From contig JAFSVH010000087.1 of the NCBI GenBank assembly GCA_017450215.1, forward strand, positions 1 through 48,286: 48,286 nucleotides of DNA, read 5' to 3'. The translations under genes and the position numbers were made by a program. The notes below the pieces were generated by a model. That model did no database searches. It saw only the letters and a list, made by a program, of their open reading frames with translations, and had not been told where the DNA came from. Every line of letters starts with the position of its first letter. The stretch's first letter is position 1. Source of the DNA: Bacilli bacterium (GTDB lineage Bacteria; Bacillota_I; Bacilli_A; ML615J-28; CAG-698). Shown piece after piece: positions 29,045-37,870 of the stretch.

Positions 29045-29701
29045 ATGTCACAAAATTATAATCTAATTAAATCAGGTGTTATTGATTTTAATAACATCTT
29101 AATAGAAAAATATGCTTTTATCGGATTAAATGAACAAGAAGTTGTTACTTTAATTAAACTACAGAATATATTAAAACAACCTACACAAGATAATGTGACA
29201 TCATTAGTTGTTGATAAATTACCAAAGATTATGAGTGAAGCAATGTCAATTAGTAGTGATGAAATAAGTGATTTACTTGCAAAATTGATTGAAAATAAAT
29301 ATATAGATATTCTTGAATCAAATGGAGATATCATATATTCACTTGATCCTATTTATAAAAGACTTGCCAATATTATTGATAATGATGAAGCAGTTAATGA
29401 AGAACTAGATTCAATTAATCTTGTGAAGAAGATTGTTGGAATTGTTGAAAAAGAATTTGGTATTTTAATTTCACCATTAGACCTTGAAATAATTAAAGCT
29501 TGGGTTAATGATTATAAATATAGCTTCGATGAAATGAATGATGCTATATTAGATGCATTAAAGAAAAAAAGAAAAAGTGTTAAAGTTGTTAACGACATTT
29601 TAAAAGCAAAAAGAATTGCATATATGAATGAGACAAAACAAAAGAAAGATGACAACATAGAAGCACTTTTTAATGATATTTATGGAAAAATTAAAAGTTA
29701 A
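29045..29701 (+). CDS. dnaD: DnaD-domain replication initiation protein
   Basis: DnaD helps load the replicative helicase and remodel DNA at initiation and restart in Firmicutes. The 218-residue protein has an N-terminal winged-helix oligomerisation domain (about 1-110) and a C-terminal DnaD domain (about 125-200, with FGILISPLDLEIIKAWVND and the helical end ILKAKR). Length fits. It is followed by nth with a 29-base overlap, the same pair as in Bacillus, which supports DnaD rather than DnaB. No ribosome-binding site is obvious; it is probably coupled to rnc. Confidence 0.9.
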   Translation: MSQNYNLIKSGVIDFNNILIEKYAFIGLNEQEVVTLIKLQNILKQPTQDNVTSLVVDKLPKIMSEAMSISSDEISDLLAKLIENKYIDILESNGDIIYSLDPIYKRLANIIDNDEAVNEELDSINLVKKIVGIVEKEFGILISPLDLEIIKAWVNDYKYSFDEMNDAILDALKKKRKSVKVVNDILKAKRIAYMNETKQKKDDNIEALFNDIYGKIKS

Positions 29702-30299
29702 TTATATATTGGAACAATTAGAGCTCATGTTCCCTAATGCGGGATGTGAGCTTAATTATTCTAATGTTTTTGAATTATTAATTGCGGTTGTTTTATCAGC
29801 TCAAACTACAGATGTTAGAGTTAATATTGTTACTAAAGAATTGTTTAAAAAATATAATAATGTTTATGAATTAGCAAATGCTGATTATGATGAATGTTTG
29901 AACATAATTAAATCACTTGGATTAAGTAAGAATAAAACAACAAATATTATTAATTTATCAAAAGAATTAGTTAGTCGTTATAATGGTGAAGTACCATCAA
30001 ATTTTGATGATTTGGTTACTTTATCTGGAGTAGGAAGAAAAACTGCAAATGTGGTTTTAGCAGAAGGATTTCATATTCCTGCTATTGCTGTTGATACCCA
30101 TGTATCAAGAGTGGCTAATCGACTTGGATTAAGTGATAGTAAGGATGTATTAAAAATAGAAATGGATTTAAGAGATAAAATTGATAAAGAAAAATGGCAT
30201 AAAGCACATCATCTATTTATTCATTTTGGACGTTATTTTTGCAAAGCACAAAACCCTAAATGCAAAGAATGTCCATTTAGAAATAATTGTTTCAAGTAA
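29673..30299 (+). CDS. nth: Endonuclease III (DNA glycosylase/AP lyase)
   Basis: Nth removes oxidised pyrimidines and cuts at the resulting abasic site. The 208-residue protein has the helix-hairpin-helix LSGVGRKTA with catalytic Lys123, Asp141 in VDTHVSRV, and a complete 4Fe-4S site Cys190-X6-Cys197-X2-Cys200-X5-Cys206. The start at 29673 lies inside dnaD; ATG 29682 is an alternative giving three fewer residues. Neither has a clear ribosome-binding site, so translational coupling is likely. It is last in the fakA-to-nth series. Confidence 0.97.
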   Translation: MIFMEKLKVNYILEQLELMFPNAGCELNYSNVFELLIAVVLSAQTTDVRVNIVTKELFKKYNNVYELANADYDECLNIIKSLGLSKNKTTNIINLSKELVSRYNGEVPSNFDDLVTLSGVGRKTANVVLAEGFHIPAIAVDTHVSRVANRLGLSDSKDVLKIEMDLRDKIDKEKWHKAHHLFIHFGRYFCKAQNPKCKECPFRNNCFK

Positions 30300-30346
30300 T
30301 TTATAAAAGATTAATTATTTAATGATAATTATGTATGATTTTTTTC

Positions 30347-30375
30347 TTGCATATGATTGCGTAGTATAGTATAAT
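30347..30375 (+). promoter_or_regulatory. Promoter upstream of gene 30406
   Basis: TTGCAT (30347-30352), 17 bases, TATAAT (30370-30375), 30 bases before the start codon. Confidence 0.75.
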
Positions 30376-30405
30376 CTAACTAGAATTAATTATACGAGGT
30401 GATGT

Positions 30406-30636
30406 ATGATATTGTTTAATCAACTGAAGCAAGCTGACATCGTTTTTTTCGCTGTTTGTATTGCTATTATTGTGATTATTGTCGCTGTTTGGTTGTTAAT
30501 TCCTGTTTTTAATAAACGTCAATATAAGGAGCAAAGGGATAGTTTACGTAAAAGAGAAGCTGCTTTTAAAGGCTTATCGGATACAAAAACTGATGAAGCT
30601 TCTGATAAAATAGAAGAGGACATAAAACTAGGGTAG
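30406..30636 (+). CDS. Small single-span membrane protein
   Basis: A 76-residue protein with one membrane helix (about 12-35, rich in Ile and Val) followed by a charged tail rich in Lys, Glu, Asp and Arg. By the positive-inside rule the tail (NKRQYKEQRD) should be cytoplasmic. GAGGTGAT lies upstream. It has its own promoter and a hairpin terminator that begins before its stop codon. No family is recognised; it could be an accessory subunit for a membrane complex. Confidence 0.75.
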   Translation: MILFNQLKQADIVFFAVCIAIIVIIVAVWLLIPVFNKRQYKEQRDSLRKREAAFKGLSDTKTDEASDKIEEDIKLG

Positions 30637-30670
30637 TTAGACTGACTACTCGTTTTAATGTCCGCTTTTT
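30618..30670 (+). terminator. Long hairpin with T-run overlapping the end of gene 30406
   Basis: Interrupted stem: GGACAT (30618-30623) with ATGTCC (30658-30663), AAAAC with GTTTT, and GTAGT with ACTAC, followed by GCTTTTT. The left arm lies in the last codons of the gene, so a ribosome finishing translation could block it. It may act as an attenuator for the genes downstream. Confidence 0.6.
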
Positions 30671-30688
30671 GTTTATAGGAGAACTTTA

Positions 30689-31870
30689 TTGAGAAGAGGA
30701 TTAAGAATATTTGCTGCTGTTGTTTATTTTTTAATGGTATCAGTTATTGGTATTTTTATAGCACTTATAATTCCCCAGATTAGATTAATGGAATTACCTT
30801 TTGACAAAGCTCAAGAAGCACTTGATGCTATGGAATTAAGTGATGTAGTTAGATTTACTCCTGGATATTATGATAGTGATATTGCTTATTTTGGAACATA
30901 TAATGATGTGAAAATTGCAATATTCCGTGCTGCACCTTTAATTGAAGATGAACAAGGCTTAGCAGAAGCAAAGATGACAATTGCTTATGAAGGTTATCTT
31001 TTTAACATAGGTGGTAAATATGAACACCAAGGTGAAGAAAACAATGAAACTAAATTAGTTTATACTGATAGTGATGATGTAGAACATATTTACAAATTAG
31101 TCCGTTATGATGTTGATGGAAATGAAGTAAATGATGCTATCAGTACATTGTACACTCATGATTTTGTCTATTTTGAGATTCATCAAGAAGATACAAAAGA
31201 TCTTAAAACTTTTAAATTTATAGATAAAAATGGTGATGTGTTTGCTTCTTTTAATGATTTGAATTTAGATTTTAATCATCAATTCTTTATCGATGTAAAA
31301 GATTTTAAAGATGAATATAATAAAGATTTTGCATCAATTAAGCTACAAGAGTTAGAAGATGTATTCTTAAGTAAGAATAGTACATATCGAAAAAACAATT
31401 ATGATGATATTAAAAAAGAAGCTGATAGAAGTGGTGTTATATTTATAATTATTTATTTTGTAATTGCCTTTATGATTGGTGATTGCTTAGTAGGTAAACG
31501 ATATATCATAAAATTAATTAAGATTATTGTTAGAAAGATACGCAAAGATGAGAAAAACGAAGTTAGTGATGATGGATTTTCTAATGATTATTATACAAAT
31601 GTAACAGTTATATTAGAAGTTCCTGATGATTGTGAGGATACTTTTGTTATTACATATCATAATGTAAAGAATGATGTTGAATTTAATTTAACAAAAGTTG
31701 AGGGTTATAAAACGACAAAGAGAGTCCATGCCGGTGTTTATGTTAATGCTTTTGTGGAAAGTGTAGAAGGTAAATATAAAGCTACAAATTTACCAACTAA
31801 ACTTGATATAAGAGGATTTACAAAAACATTTGTGATTAAATTTGAAAGAATCAATAAAAACAAGATATAG
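30689..31870 (+). CDS. Two-span membrane protein of unknown function
   Basis: The 393-residue protein starts at TTG, supported by AGGAGAA a few bases upstream. It has a membrane helix at about 5-32, an outside domain (about 33-245), a second helix at about 249-270 and a cytoplasmic, beta-rich C-terminal domain (about 300-390). It sits 22 bases before the ABC ATPase gene with no terminator between, so it is likely co-transcribed with the importer and may be an accessory or regulatory membrane subunit. No family is recognised. Confidence 0.8.
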   Translation: MRRGLRIFAAVVYFLMVSVIGIFIALIIPQIRLMELPFDKAQEALDAMELSDVVRFTPGYYDSDIAYFGTYNDVKIAIFRAAPLIEDEQGLAEAKMTIAYEGYLFNIGGKYEHQGEENNETKLVYTDSDDVEHIYKLVRYDVDGNEVNDAISTLYTHDFVYFEIHQEDTKDLKTFKFIDKNGDVFASFNDLNLDFNHQFFIDVKDFKDEYNKDFASIKLQELEDVFLSKNSTYRKNNYDDIKKEADRSGVIFIIIYFVIAFMIGDCLVGKRYIIKLIKIIVRKIRKDEKNEVSDDGFSNDYYTNVTVILEVPDDCEDTFVITYHNVKNDVEFNLTKVEGYKTTKRVHAGVYVNAFVESVEGKYKATNLPTKLDIRGFTKTFVIKFERINKNKI

Positions 31871-31892
31871 AGATAGGAAAGGTAAAAGAAAT

Positions 31893-32975
31893 ATGAGAAT
31901 TAGTATTGAGAATTTAACAAAAATCTTTCCAAGTAGACATAAAGCTGGTGAGAATGTTACTGCAGTAAATGATATGTGCATTGAAATTCCTTCTGGTAAA
32001 TTAGTAGGATTGCTAGGCCCTTCAGGATGCGGTAAATCTACAACATTATTTATGCTAAGTGGACTTGAAAAACCAACATCAGGACATATCATCTTTGAAG
32101 ATGAAGATGTAACTACTCTTGCTCCTGAAAAGAGAGGAATTGGATTAGTATTCCAAAATTATGCTCTTTATCCACATATGACAGTTGAACAAAATATTAT
32201 GTTCCCACTTGTTAATATGAGACTTCCAAAGGAAGAAGCAAGACAAAGAGCATTAGAAGCTGCTGAGTTAGTTCAAATTGAAGAATTATTAACTCGTAAA
32301 CCAAGTGAATTATCAGGTGGTCAACAACAACGTGTTGCGATTGCTCGTGCACTTGTAAAAATGCCTAATGTATTATTACTTGATGAACCATTGTCAAATC
32401 TAGATGCTCGTTTAAGACTTCAAACTCGTGAAGAAATTAAGAGAATTCAAAGAGCTACAGGTATTACAACTGTATTTGTAACACATGACCAAGAAGAAGC
32501 AATGAGTATTTGTGATCAAATGGTTGTTATGAAATTAGGTGTTGTTCAACAAATGGGTGAACCACAAGAAATTTATGATAATCCTAATAATTTATTTGTA
32601 GCTAATTTCTTAGGTACTCCACCTATTAATATTTTTAAAGGCAAAGTTGAAAATGGTGGAATCTATATTGGAGATGAAAAAGTAGGAGAAACTAATGTTG
32701 GTGATCAAGAAGTGTTTATCGGTATTAGACCTGAAGGATTCATTTATGATCCAATGGGTGCACTTACTGTAAATGTTCAAAATGTAGAAGTAATGGGTAG
32801 AGATAAGACTGTTGTTTCAACTCATCCATCATCTACTAAACCTACAATTAGATCTATTATTGATTCAGATATTAAGCTTCCAAAGGATGCTTTACAACTT
32901 AAGTTTAATATTAAACCTAATAAATTATTCTTATTCAATGCTGAAACTGAGGAGAGAATCTACGATGGAAGATAA
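31893..32975 (+). CDS. ABC transporter ATP-binding protein, sugar-importer (MalK/UgpC) type
   Basis: The ATPase of an ABC importer. I chose ATG 31893 (360 residues), which matches the family start (MRISIENLTK) and lies behind AGGAAAGG; an in-frame ATG at 31842 is inside the previous gene. Walker A GPSGCGKST (42-50), signature LSGGQQQR, Walker B LLLLDEPLSNLD, and VTHDQEEAM with the switch histidine are all intact. The C-terminal part (about 240-360) is a TOBE/OB regulatory domain as in MalK and UgpC. It overlaps the first permease by 11 bases. The family imports sugars, glycerol-phosphates and sometimes nucleosides; substrate is not readable here. Confidence 0.96.
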   Translation: MRISIENLTKIFPSRHKAGENVTAVNDMCIEIPSGKLVGLLGPSGCGKSTTLFMLSGLEKPTSGHIIFEDEDVTTLAPEKRGIGLVFQNYALYPHMTVEQNIMFPLVNMRLPKEEARQRALEAAELVQIEELLTRKPSELSGGQQQRVAIARALVKMPNVLLLDEPLSNLDARLRLQTREEIKRIQRATGITTVFVTHDQEEAMSICDQMVVMKLGVVQQMGEPQEIYDNPNNLFVANFLGTPPINIFKGKVENGGIYIGDEKVGETNVGDQEVFIGIRPEGFIYDPMGALTVNVQNVEVMGRDKTVVSTHPSSTKPTIRSIIDSDIKLPKDALQLKFNIKPNKLFLFNAETEERIYDGR

Positions 32976-34077
32976 ACAAGTAAGAGATGAAAGTTTAGCT
33001 GTCGAAGAAAATCTTGATAACCAAGAAATGGATAACCAAGAATTGGATGACCAAAAATTGGATGACCAATTAGATAGTCTAATAGAAGAAGCTGTTCTCG
33101 AAACAGAATCTCAAAAGCCTAGACAAAAAATGAGGCTTGAGAGTTTTAAACGAGGTGCTTATCATGAACAAGGTTGGTTATTCGTTCTTCCAGCAGTTTT
33201 GTTAATGTGTGTTTTCACATTCTATCCAATTATAAATACATTTGTGAGTGCATTTAAAGTTGGATATAAACCACTTGACTCAGCATATGAATTAAAGTGG
33301 GGATTTGAAAACTTTGTAAGAGTTTTAAGAGGAGATACAGGAACTGGTGGTGCTAATTTTGCTAGATGCTTCTGGAATACATTAGCATTCACATTTATAT
33401 CTGTTCCAGTTTCTACGCTTCTTGCATTGCTTATTAGTGTTGCTTTAAATTCTATTAAGGTTTTGCAAAAAGCATATCAAACAATATTCTTCCTTCCATA
33501 TCTTACAAATGCACTTGCTATGGGTGCCGTATTTGCAACACTATTTAATGTTGTAGGTACTGGTAATACTGTTGAGACAGTAGGACTTATAAATGTATTG
33601 CTCGGACGTACTGCTGATAATTATATAAATTGGATTAATTTAGGTTCTGATATTTGGGCTAATAGATTTGTAGTTATTATTTATGAGATTTGGTCTGGTT
33701 TACCATTTAAGATTTTAATCTTATTCAGTGCACTTCAAAATGTTAATAAACAATATTATGATGCTGCTAAGGTAGATGGTGCTTCTAAATCTACAATTCT
33801 TTGGAAGATTACTGTTCCACTTATTTCACCGATGTTATCATATTTATTAATTACTGGTATTATGGGTGGTATGAAAGTATATACTGCTGTAGTTGGTTTG
33901 TTTGGTGAATCAATGGGTCAGGAATATGAAGTTGGAACGATGGTTGGTTATTTATATAACTATATTGAAAAAGGTGAGACGGGTTATGCTGCAGCAGGAT
34001 CACTTATCTTGTTCGGTATAATAATGATTATAACTCTTATTAACTTATATGTTAGTAAGAAGAGAGTACATTACTAG
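32965..34077 (+). CDS. ABC importer permease 1 (MalF/UgpA type)
   Basis: Start ATG 32965 lies behind GAGGAGAG and overlaps the ATPase gene end; it gives 370 residues. An unusual acidic N-terminal tail (about 1-65) contains four five-residue repeats of the DNQEL type. Then come about six membrane segments beginning at about 72 (GWLFVLPAVLLMCVFTFYPI) and the coupling motif YYDAAKVDGASKSTILWKI near 265-283, which contacts the ATPase. The C-terminus ends in the last membrane helix. It pairs with the next gene. Confidence 0.95.
   Translation: MEDKQVRDESLAVEENLDNQEMDNQELDDQKLDDQLDSLIEEAVLETESQKPRQKMRLESFKRGAYHEQGWLFVLPAVLLMCVFTFYPIINTFVSAFKVGYKPLDSAYELKWGFENFVRVLRGDTGTGGANFARCFWNTLAFTFISVPVSTLLALLISVALNSIKVLQKAYQTIFFLPYLTNALAMGAVFATLFNVVGTGNTVETVGLINVLLGRTADNYINWINLGSDIWANRFVVIIYEIWSGLPFKILILFSALQNVNKQYYDAAKVDGASKSTILWKITVPLISPMLSYLLITGIMGGMKVYTAVVGLFGESMGQEYEVGTMVGYLYNYIEKGETGYAAAGSLILFGIIMIITLINLYVSKKRVHY
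33016..33075. repeat. Four in-frame 15-base tandem repeats in the permease N-terminus
   Basis: Units start at 33016, 33031, 33046 and 33061, consensus GATrACCAArAATTG with a diverged last copy. They encode the acidic, Gln-rich cytoplasmic tail of permease 1. Copy number could vary without changing frame. Confidence 0.85.
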
Positions 34078-34087
34078 GAGGTTTGCT

Positions 34088-35017
34088 ATGGAAAAATCAA
34101 ACGACTTACAAGTAATGAATAATAGTGAATTTAATCTAGATGCTAATAAAGAGAAGAAAAAAGAGAAAGTAATTGTTACTATTAGAAATGTATTTGTTTA
34201 TATTTTCTTAACATTAGTTGCTATTTTCTCATTCTTCCCATTCTATTGGATGATAATGACTTCTCTAAAATCTGAAGCAGATTTTAGACAAGCAGTGCCT
34301 GGATTCTTCCCAAGAGCTGAATTTGGAGGATTCCAATGGTCTAACTATGCTAATGTATTAGCAGGTAGAAATAGTGTGTTTGGTCAAATTCTATTTAATA
34401 CTGTTTTTGTTGGTATTTTCTCAACTGTCATGAGCTTGATAATAACTATTTTAACTGCTTATGCTCTTGCAAGAATGAATTTCTCAGGAAAGAATATCTT
34501 ATTTGCTTTAATGCTTGGTACTATGATGATTCCTGGTGAAATGTTTACAGTTACTAACTATATTACAGCATCAAGACTTGGATGGGCTAATACATATGTA
34601 GCTTTAATTGTTCCATTCCTAGTTAGTATTTATTATATTTATCTATTAAGGAATGCGTTTATGCAGATACCAGAAACTTTGTACAAAGCTGCAAAGGTTG
34701 ATGGTATCACTGATATGGGTTATCTTGTTAAGGTAATGGTACCTTTAACCGCTCCAACATTGATTTCTATTACATTGCTTAAGTTTATTGGTACTTGGAA
34801 TTCATATATTTGGCCAAGATTAATCAACAAACAAAGAGCATGGAGATTGCTTTCTAACTGGGTATCAGGTGGATTTACTCAAGCTGGATCTAGTGAGCCA
34901 TCAAATACACTTAAGATGGCTGCTGCATGTATCACATCTATTCCACTATTCTTGCTATTTATCTTCTTTAGAAAATATATCATGCATGGTGTAAGTAAGA
35001 GTGGTATTAAAGGATAA
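34088..35017 (+). CDS. ABC importer permease 2 (MalG/UgpE type)
   Basis: The second permease. ATG 34088 follows AGGAGG and gives 309 residues; an in-frame ATG at 34049 lies inside the previous gene. Six membrane segments start at about 33 (VFVYIFLTLVAIFSFFPFYW), and the ATPase-coupling motif LYKAAKVDGITDMGYLVKV is at about 198-216. The C-terminus (SKSGIKG) is typical of this family. It starts ten bases after permease 1, confirming one operon. Confidence 0.96.
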   Translation: MEKSNDLQVMNNSEFNLDANKEKKKEKVIVTIRNVFVYIFLTLVAIFSFFPFYWMIMTSLKSEADFRQAVPGFFPRAEFGGFQWSNYANVLAGRNSVFGQILFNTVFVGIFSTVMSLIITILTAYALARMNFSGKNILFALMLGTMMIPGEMFTVTNYITASRLGWANTYVALIVPFLVSIYYIYLLRNAFMQIPETLYKAAKVDGITDMGYLVKVMVPLTAPTLISITLLKFIGTWNSYIWPRLINKQRAWRLLSNWVSGGFTQAGSSEPSNTLKMAAACITSIPLFLLFIFFRKYIMHGVSKSGIKG

Positions 35018-35070
35018 TTTAAATTGTTAATACATTTTAATGTAATAAAAAAGGATAAGGAGAAATTTTA

Positions 35071-36552
35071 ATGAAAAACTTTTTAAAAACAATTAGAACA
35101 TTAAGTTTAGTTTTAGTTCTTGGAGTTGTTTTGTTTGCCATGACTGCCTGCGATGGTTTTGGTGTAGATAATTCTAAGAAGATTATTTTCTATCACACAA
35201 TGGGTGATAGTTTACAACAAGTTTTAGAAACTGCTAAAGCAAAATTTGAAGCAAAGTTCCCTGGTTGGGTAATTGAACATACTCAAGTTGGTGGATATGA
35301 TGATGTTAAGAGTGCAGTTGTTGCTGACTTACAAGGTCAAACTCAACCATCACTTGCTTATTGTTATGCAGACCATGTTGCTCAATATTTAACAACAAAG
35401 AAAGTTGTTGATATGAGTAAGTACATTAATAGTACTGAACAGATTACTTATACTTCATATGAGTATGAGATGGATGGAGAAGATTATAAGCTTGATGAAG
35501 AAGGCAATAAGATTGTTGCATCAACTGTTGAAGCACAAGAAGTTGTTGGATATACTGCTGCTGAAATTGAAGACTTTGTAAAAGGTTATTATAATGAAGG
35601 TTTTGCAACAAACTATGCTGATTATGAAAAATATGGATATAGTGCAACTTCAATTTTGACTCTTCCATTCGTAAAATCAACAGAACTTGTTTATTATAAC
35701 AAGACTGCTTTAGTTGATTGTGGAATCGTTGATGCAGCTGGTAAAGCTAAAGCTCCTGTTACATGGGACGAATTATGGGAAGATGCAGCTATTATTAAAG
35801 CTAAATATCCTGATTCAACTCCAGTAGGATATGATAGTGAAGCAAACTGGTTCATCACAATGTGTGAACAAAATGGTTGGGGTTATACAAGTGCTACTGA
35901 ACCTCATTATTTATTCAAAGGTGAAAAACAAGCACAATGGCTTGATACTTTAGCTGGATATTATGATAAAGGCTATTTAACAACTCAATCTGCTTATGGT
36001 TCATATACATCTAACTTATTTACTAAAGGTGTTGAAACAGGTGTTACATTCTCAATCGGTTCAAGTGGTGGTGCTAATCACCAAAAGCCAGCTGATGGCA
36101 CATTTGAATGGGGTGTTGCTAGACTTCCTGGTTCACTTCAATCTGATGGCACAATAGCTTATAAAGCTATCTCTCAAGGACCATCTCTATGTATGTTTTT
36201 TGAAGATGTAGAAAACGCAGAAGAAAAAGCATTAATGACTTGGGAATTTGTAAAAATATTATTAGAACCTGATTTCCTTGCTGCATTCTCAATTGCATCT
36301 GGTTATAACCCACCAAGACAATCTACATTTGATATTGAAGCATATCAAGATCACTTAAATGGTACAAGTATTACAGCTGCTGCTGCAAGAGCTGCAGCAA
36401 CAATGGTAGATGATTTCTTTACATCTCCTGCATTCGTTGGTTCTTCAACTGCTAGAACACAAGTTGGTAATGTTTTAGTTTATGCTATGACAGGACAAAA
36501 AACAGCTGAAAAGGCATTGGCAGACGCATATGTTAACTGCGGTGGTAAGTAA
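35071..36552 (+). CDS. ABC importer substrate-binding lipoprotein
   Basis: A 493-residue extracellular solute-binding protein of the sugar type (family 1). The signal peptide ends in lipobox TAC with Cys27. The mature part begins KKIIFYHTMGDSLQQVL, as in UgpB- and MalE-like proteins, and contains SLAYCYADHVAQYL (lobe 1), PVTWDELWEDAAIIKAKYP and a late SGYNPPRQS motif. An acidic insert at about 120-190 is longer than usual. AAGGAG sets the start. It should capture the substrate at the cell surface for the two permeases. It overlaps the nuclease gene by 23 bases. Confidence 0.95.
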   Translation: MKNFLKTIRTLSLVLVLGVVLFAMTACDGFGVDNSKKIIFYHTMGDSLQQVLETAKAKFEAKFPGWVIEHTQVGGYDDVKSAVVADLQGQTQPSLAYCYADHVAQYLTTKKVVDMSKYINSTEQITYTSYEYEMDGEDYKLDEEGNKIVASTVEAQEVVGYTAAEIEDFVKGYYNEGFATNYADYEKYGYSATSILTLPFVKSTELVYYNKTALVDCGIVDAAGKAKAPVTWDELWEDAAIIKAKYPDSTPVGYDSEANWFITMCEQNGWGYTSATEPHYLFKGEKQAQWLDTLAGYYDKGYLTTQSAYGSYTSNLFTKGVETGVTFSIGSSGGANHQKPADGTFEWGVARLPGSLQSDGTIAYKAISQGPSLCMFFEDVENAEEKALMTWEFVKILLEPDFLAAFSIASGYNPPRQSTFDIEAYQDHLNGTSITAAAARAAATMVDDFFTSPAFVGSSTARTQVGNVLVYAMTGQKTAEKALADAYVNCGGK

Positions 36553-37822
36553 AAATATTAAAAAATTATTTGTCTTAGCACTTGCTTTAATAATTACATT
36601 AGTTTTAGTTGGTTGTGGTGAGACAGTAACAATTGACCAATATGGTGAATATGATGCTGTGACTAAAACTTGTGAATTTCAAGTGACTTATACAGATAAT
36701 AGTAGTTTCCTTACAGATGGTGCTGGATATGCTACACTTATCAGTTTAACTGATGGTGATACAACTAATTTCAGACTACCTGGAGGACAAAATATTACAA
36801 TTAGATATCATGGTGTTGATACTCCTGAATCTACAGGAAGTGTAGAAAAATGGGGTAAGGCAGCAAGTTTATTTGTAAAGAGTAAACTTGAAACTGCTGT
36901 ATCTATCGTTTTAGAAGCAACATCAACTCCAGCATCTCATGATAGTTATGGTGTTAGATATCTAGGTTATGTATGGTATAAATTAGGCGAAAATGATCCA
37001 TTTAAATTACTAAATCTTGAACTTGTAGAAAACGGATTTTCTAAGAATAAATGTATCAATACACCTGACTTTAAATATTATTCATATTTCAAGAAAGCTG
37101 AAGATTTTGCAAAGAATAATGGTCTAAGACTTCATGGAGATTATAAAGATCCATATTATTCTACTGCAGCTGAAAAAATAACATTAAAAGATTTCTTTGA
37201 TAATCCAGACGCATATTACAATAGTGATGCTGAAGCTGGATCAAAAGTAAGAATTCAAGCATATATTACTGATTTAACAGTTTCAGGAAGTGGTACTTAT
37301 ACATTTACTGCAACTCAAGAAGTTGATGGACAAAAATATAGTATGCCTATCTATGCTGGATATTCTTCAGCTCCTGTTTCAGGATTTATTAAAGTTGGTA
37401 ATCTATATTCATTAACTGGTAATATTGCAAAACATAATGGATCATGGCAAATATCTGGTTTAATTTATGTTGCAATGCAAACTGGTGGTGATTATGTTAC
37501 TATGCTTCAAAGAGATTATTATTGTACATTCGATTCAAAGATTGCTTATGGAGATAAATGGGGTACATCATTATTCAATAGTGGTACTGTTACAAGTGCT
37601 GAAATTGTAGATGGAAAAGTACAATTTGTTGCTACTGTTAAGAGAAATACTTCTGATGGATATAGTGATGATATTCAAATGACATTTGTTTATAAAGAAG
37701 CAGCTGAAGCTGGTTTTGATCCAGCTACATTAGTTGGTAAAACTGTAAGTGGTGTTGGCTTACAATTAGAAAAGAATTCTAATGTTATTACAGTATCTCA
37801 AAGTGATATTAGATTTGAATAA
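36530..37822 (+). CDS. Secreted SNase-type nuclease lipoprotein
   Basis: A 430-residue lipoprotein (lipobox LVGC, Cys29) with a thermonuclease-like domain (about 65-210). The key residues of staphylococcal nuclease are all visible: Asp in DGD (about 75-77), Arg92, Asp97 and Glu100 in IRYHGVDTPE, and Arg143 in GVRYLGY. A second, OB-like domain (about 215-310) and a beta-rich C-terminus follow. It should cut DNA and RNA at the cell surface. The start overlaps the binding-protein gene (ATG 36530; GTG 36542 is also possible), so expression is coupled to the importer. This link is the main hint that the substrate derives from nucleic acid. Confidence 0.9.
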   Translation: MLTAVVSKNIKKLFVLALALIITLVLVGCGETVTIDQYGEYDAVTKTCEFQVTYTDNSSFLTDGAGYATLISLTDGDTTNFRLPGGQNITIRYHGVDTPESTGSVEKWGKAASLFVKSKLETAVSIVLEATSTPASHDSYGVRYLGYVWYKLGENDPFKLLNLELVENGFSKNKCINTPDFKYYSYFKKAEDFAKNNGLRLHGDYKDPYYSTAAEKITLKDFFDNPDAYYNSDAEAGSKVRIQAYITDLTVSGSGTYTFTATQEVDGQKYSMPIYAGYSSAPVSGFIKVGNLYSLTGNIAKHNGSWQISGLIYVAMQTGGDYVTMLQRDYYCTFDSKIAYGDKWGTSLFNSGTVTSAEIVDGKVQFVATVKRNTSDGYSDDIQMTFVYKEAAEAGFDPATLVGKTVSGVGLQLEKNSNVITVSQSDIRFE

Positions 37823-37870
37823 AATAAAAAAATGCTAAAAAACTTTAAAAAAATATAAAGGAGAAAATTA

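Noticed and set aside
36530-37822. Possible frameshift between the binding-protein and nuclease genes
   Set aside because: The binding protein has a normal-looking complete C-terminus and the nuclease starts with its own signal peptide and lipobox, so these are two separate overlapping genes.
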